A stretch of DNA of 64,000 nucleotides, from positions 1-64,000 of the forward strand of contig JBBECE010000009.1 of NCBI GenBank assembly GCA_040881985.1. The letters run 5' to 3'. A model generated the notes under the pieces. The model was given only the letters and a program-made list of their open reading frames with translations, had not been told where the DNA came from and did not search any database. How positions within the stretch are numbered: the stretch's first letter is position 1; each line of letters begins with the position of its first letter. The DNA is from JBBECE01 sp040881985. GTDB lineage: Bacteria; Pseudomonadota; Alphaproteobacteria; Rhizobiales; Devosiaceae. The position numbers and the translations under genes were made by a program. Shown here one piece after another: positions 62,243 to 64,000 of this stretch.

Positions 62243-64000
62243 CTAGCGCCTTAGCTTCGATTTGGCTCGCTGCGGTGGGCGGCGGCCGGTGGCGCGGCCG
62301 CGCTTGCCTCGGGAGGGGGCAACGTGCCCGCCCTCAGACAGGATTTCGAAGCGCAAAGAGCCTGCCATCGGCGCGGCTTCAAGAAGCCGCACCTCGACCT
62401 TGTCGCCGGCCCGGAACCGTTCGCCGGTGCGCTCGCCGACCATCGCCATCTCGGATTCGAGGAAGCGGAAATAGTCGTTGCCGAGGCTCGACGCGGGGAC
62501 AAAACCGTCGGCACCGGTGATGTCGAGGGTGACGAATAGGCCCGACCTTGTCGCCCCGGAAATGCGGCCGAAGAACCGCTCGCCGACCTTGTCGGAGAGA
62601 TAGAGGGCGAGCAGGCGATCCTGCGTCTCCCGCTCGGCCGCCATGGCCCGGCGCTCGGTCATCGAAATATGCTGTCCGATGCCGGCGAGTTTCTCGTTGT
62701 CCCGGGGCGAAAGGCCCTCGGGTCCGAAATTGAGCGCCCGGATCAATGCCCGGTGGACGATCAGGTCGGCATAGCGGCGGATCGGCGAGGTGAAATGGGC
62801 GTAGCGCTTGAGGTTAAGACCGAAATGGCCGTAGTTCTGGTCGGCATACTCGGCCTGCGCCTGGGCGCGCAGGATCAGTTCGTTGATGAGTTCGGGGCTC
62901 GGATGTTCAACGGCGTGCGACAGGATCTGGTTGAAATGGATCGGGCGCAGGGTGCGGTCCGTGACGAGCGAGAGCTGCATCGTCTTCAACACCTCGCGCA
63001 GCCCTTCGAGTTTCTCAATGCTCGGGGCGTCGTGGACGCGGTAGAGCAGCGGCGTGTCGCAGCCCTCGAGCGTCTCGGCGGCGCAAACGTTGGCGGCGAT
63101 CATCATTTCCTCGATCAGCCGGTGCGCGTCGAGGCGTTCGGGGACGAAGACATCCTCGACCAGGCCGGCCCGGTTGAGGCGAATGCGGCGCTCGGGCAGG
63201 TCGAGATCGAGCGGCTGGCGCTTGTGACGCGCCCGTTTCAGCGCCGCATAAGCGGCCCAAAGCGGTTTGAGCACGGGTTCGAGTAGCGGGCCGGTGGTAT
63301 CGTCCGGCTCGTCGTCGATCGCCGCCTGCGCTTGAGGATAGGCGAGCTTGGCCGCCGACCGGATCAGCACCCGGTGGAAGGAATGCGACCGCCTTTCGCC
63401 GTCGGCGCCAATGACCATGCGCACCGCCAGCGCCGCGCGGTTTTCCCCCGCACGCAGCGAGCAGAGGTCGTTGGAAATGCGCTCGGGCAGCATCGGCACT
63501 ACCCGGTCGGGGAAATAGATCGAGTTGCCGCGCAAATAGGCTTCGCGGTCGAGGGCGCTGCCTGGGCGGACGTACCAGGCGACATCGGCGATGGCGACGA
63601 GGATTTCGAAACCGCCGGGCAGGGCCTTGTCAGCGAGGGGAGCGGCAAAGACCGCGTCGTCGTGGTCCTTGGCGTCTTCCGGGTCGATGGTGACGAACGG
63701 GACTTGCCGCCAATCCTGCCGGCCTTCGATTCCTCCAGGCTGCATGGCGGCGGCTTCGGCCTGCGCCGCGCCGGGGAACCGGTAGGGGATGTCGAGATTG
63801 TGCAGCGCGATCAGACTGATCGCCCGCTCGCTGAGGGGATTGCCGATGACATTGGTGACTCGGGCGCGGGTTTCGAGCGCCCGCCCCGTCGCCACCGGCT
63901 CGACCTCGACGAGGTCGCCGTCGCGGGCTTCCCCGAGATCGTCGGGCCGGATCGTCCATTCGCGCTGCTTGCGCTCGACCGGCACCAGGCGCGCCCCGTC
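62243..64000 (-). CDS. rnr: Ribonuclease R, 5' end outside the window
   Basis: The C-terminal part of an RNB-family 3'-5' exoribonuclease. The catalytic RNB domain has T-I-D-P-E-D-A-K-D-H-D-D-A (four Mg2+-binding Asp) and the Y-F-P-D-R-V-V-P-M-L-P and H-F-T-S-P-I-R-R-Y-A-D-L motifs. A C-terminal S1 domain and a lysine/arginine-rich tail follow, as in RNase R. The frame stays open to base 64000; a GTG at 63985 is unlikely to be the true start, since the N-terminal cold-shock domains are missing. RNase R degrades structured RNA and helps in trans-translation. Confidence 0.93.
   Translation of the reverse strand, partial: DGARLVPVERKQREWTIRPDDLGEARDGDLVEVEPVATGRALETRARVTNVIGNPLSERAISLIALHNLDIPYRFPGAAQAEAAAMQPGGIEGRQDWRQVPFVTIDPEDAKDHDDAVFAAPLADKALPGGFEILVAIADVAWYVRPGSALDREAYLRGNSIYFPDRVVPMLPERISNDLCSLRAGENRAALAVRMVIGADGERRSHSFHRVLIRSAAKLAYPQAQAAIDDEPDDTTGPLLEPVLKPLWAAYAALKRARHKRQPLDLDLPERRIRLNRAGLVEDVFVPERLDAHRLIEEMMIAANVCAAETLEGCDTPLLYRVHDAPSIEKLEGLREVLKTMQLSLVTDRTLRPIHFNQILSHAVEHPSPELINELILRAQAQAEYADQNYGHFGLNLKRYAHFTSPIRRYADLIVHRALIRALNFGPEGLSPRDNEKLAGIGQHISMTERRAMAAERETQDRLLALYLSDKVGERFFGRISGATRSGLFVTLDITGADGFVPASSLGNDYFRFLESEMAMVGERTGERFRAGDKVEVRLLEAAPMAGSLRFEILSEGGHVAPSRGKRGRATGRRPPQRAKSKLRR

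Overview
The window is GC-rich chromosomal DNA from an alphaproteobacterium, most likely of the order Hyphomicrobiales (Rhizobiales). The inference rests on gene content and order: mipZ in place of minCD, the run dinB - DUF3572 - divK - pleD - rpmG - DUF983 - rnr, the run degP - rarA - crcB - rluC - ATP12-type chaperone, a circa 190-residue adenylate kinase, and DUF1489, DUF3572 and DUF4282 genes. No plasmid, phage, insertion sequence or CRISPR array was seen. Genus cannot be named from this sequence.

Region 1 (1-32470) is the main translation/transcription block, almost all on the + strand: trnY(partial)-trnG-trnW, secE-nusG-rplK-rplA, rplJ-rplL-rpoB-rpoC, a small O-methyltransferase gene, the str operon (rpsL-rpsG-fusA-tuf), the fused S10-spc cluster (rpsJ to secY-adk) and rpsM-rpsK-rpoA-rplQ. 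Genes are tightly packed with many 1-8 nt stop/start overlaps. Candidate promoters were found before secE, rpsL and rpsM, a leader resembling the L10 autoregulatory RNA before rplJ, and a terminator after rplQ. An outer-membrane beta-barrel gene sits backwards between trnW and secE.

Region 2 (32500-44600) is housekeeping: an extended SDR reductase, an ornithine-decarboxylase-type PLP enzyme, a Do-type periplasmic protease with rarA, crcB, rluC, a DUF1801 gene and the F1-ATPase assembly chaperone on +, then rimO-folP-folB-folK, a DUF4282 membrane protein and lipB on -.

Region 3 (44700-64000): tRNA-Leu(GAG), mgtE, a possible 33-residue membrane protein, a glutathione transferase, DUF1489, the division-site regulator mipZ, a SPOR-domain D,D-carboxypeptidase, clpS-clpA, a minus-strand series (HIT, hydroxylase-SDR fusion, FemAB-like, GDPD, RidA, DinB, DUF3572), the divK-pleD cell-cycle/c-di-GMP pair, rpmG, a DUF983 fragment and a truncated rnr.

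Most noteworthy: (i) a cluster of four strong hairpins in the pleD-rpmG gap, a candidate unannotated structured RNA; (ii) ribosomal protein S12 carries Arg at position 88, the change known as a streptomycin-resistance substitution, next to the Asp89 modified by RimO, whose gene is also in the window; (iii) a G10C15 homopolymer block before rpoB; (iv) a perfect 48-bp palindrome after the tRNA cluster; (v) folK ending inside a palindromic intergenic repeat; (vi) a fatty-acid-hydroxylase/SDR fusion. No convincing new multi-gene system was seen; the window is mostly conserved core genome.
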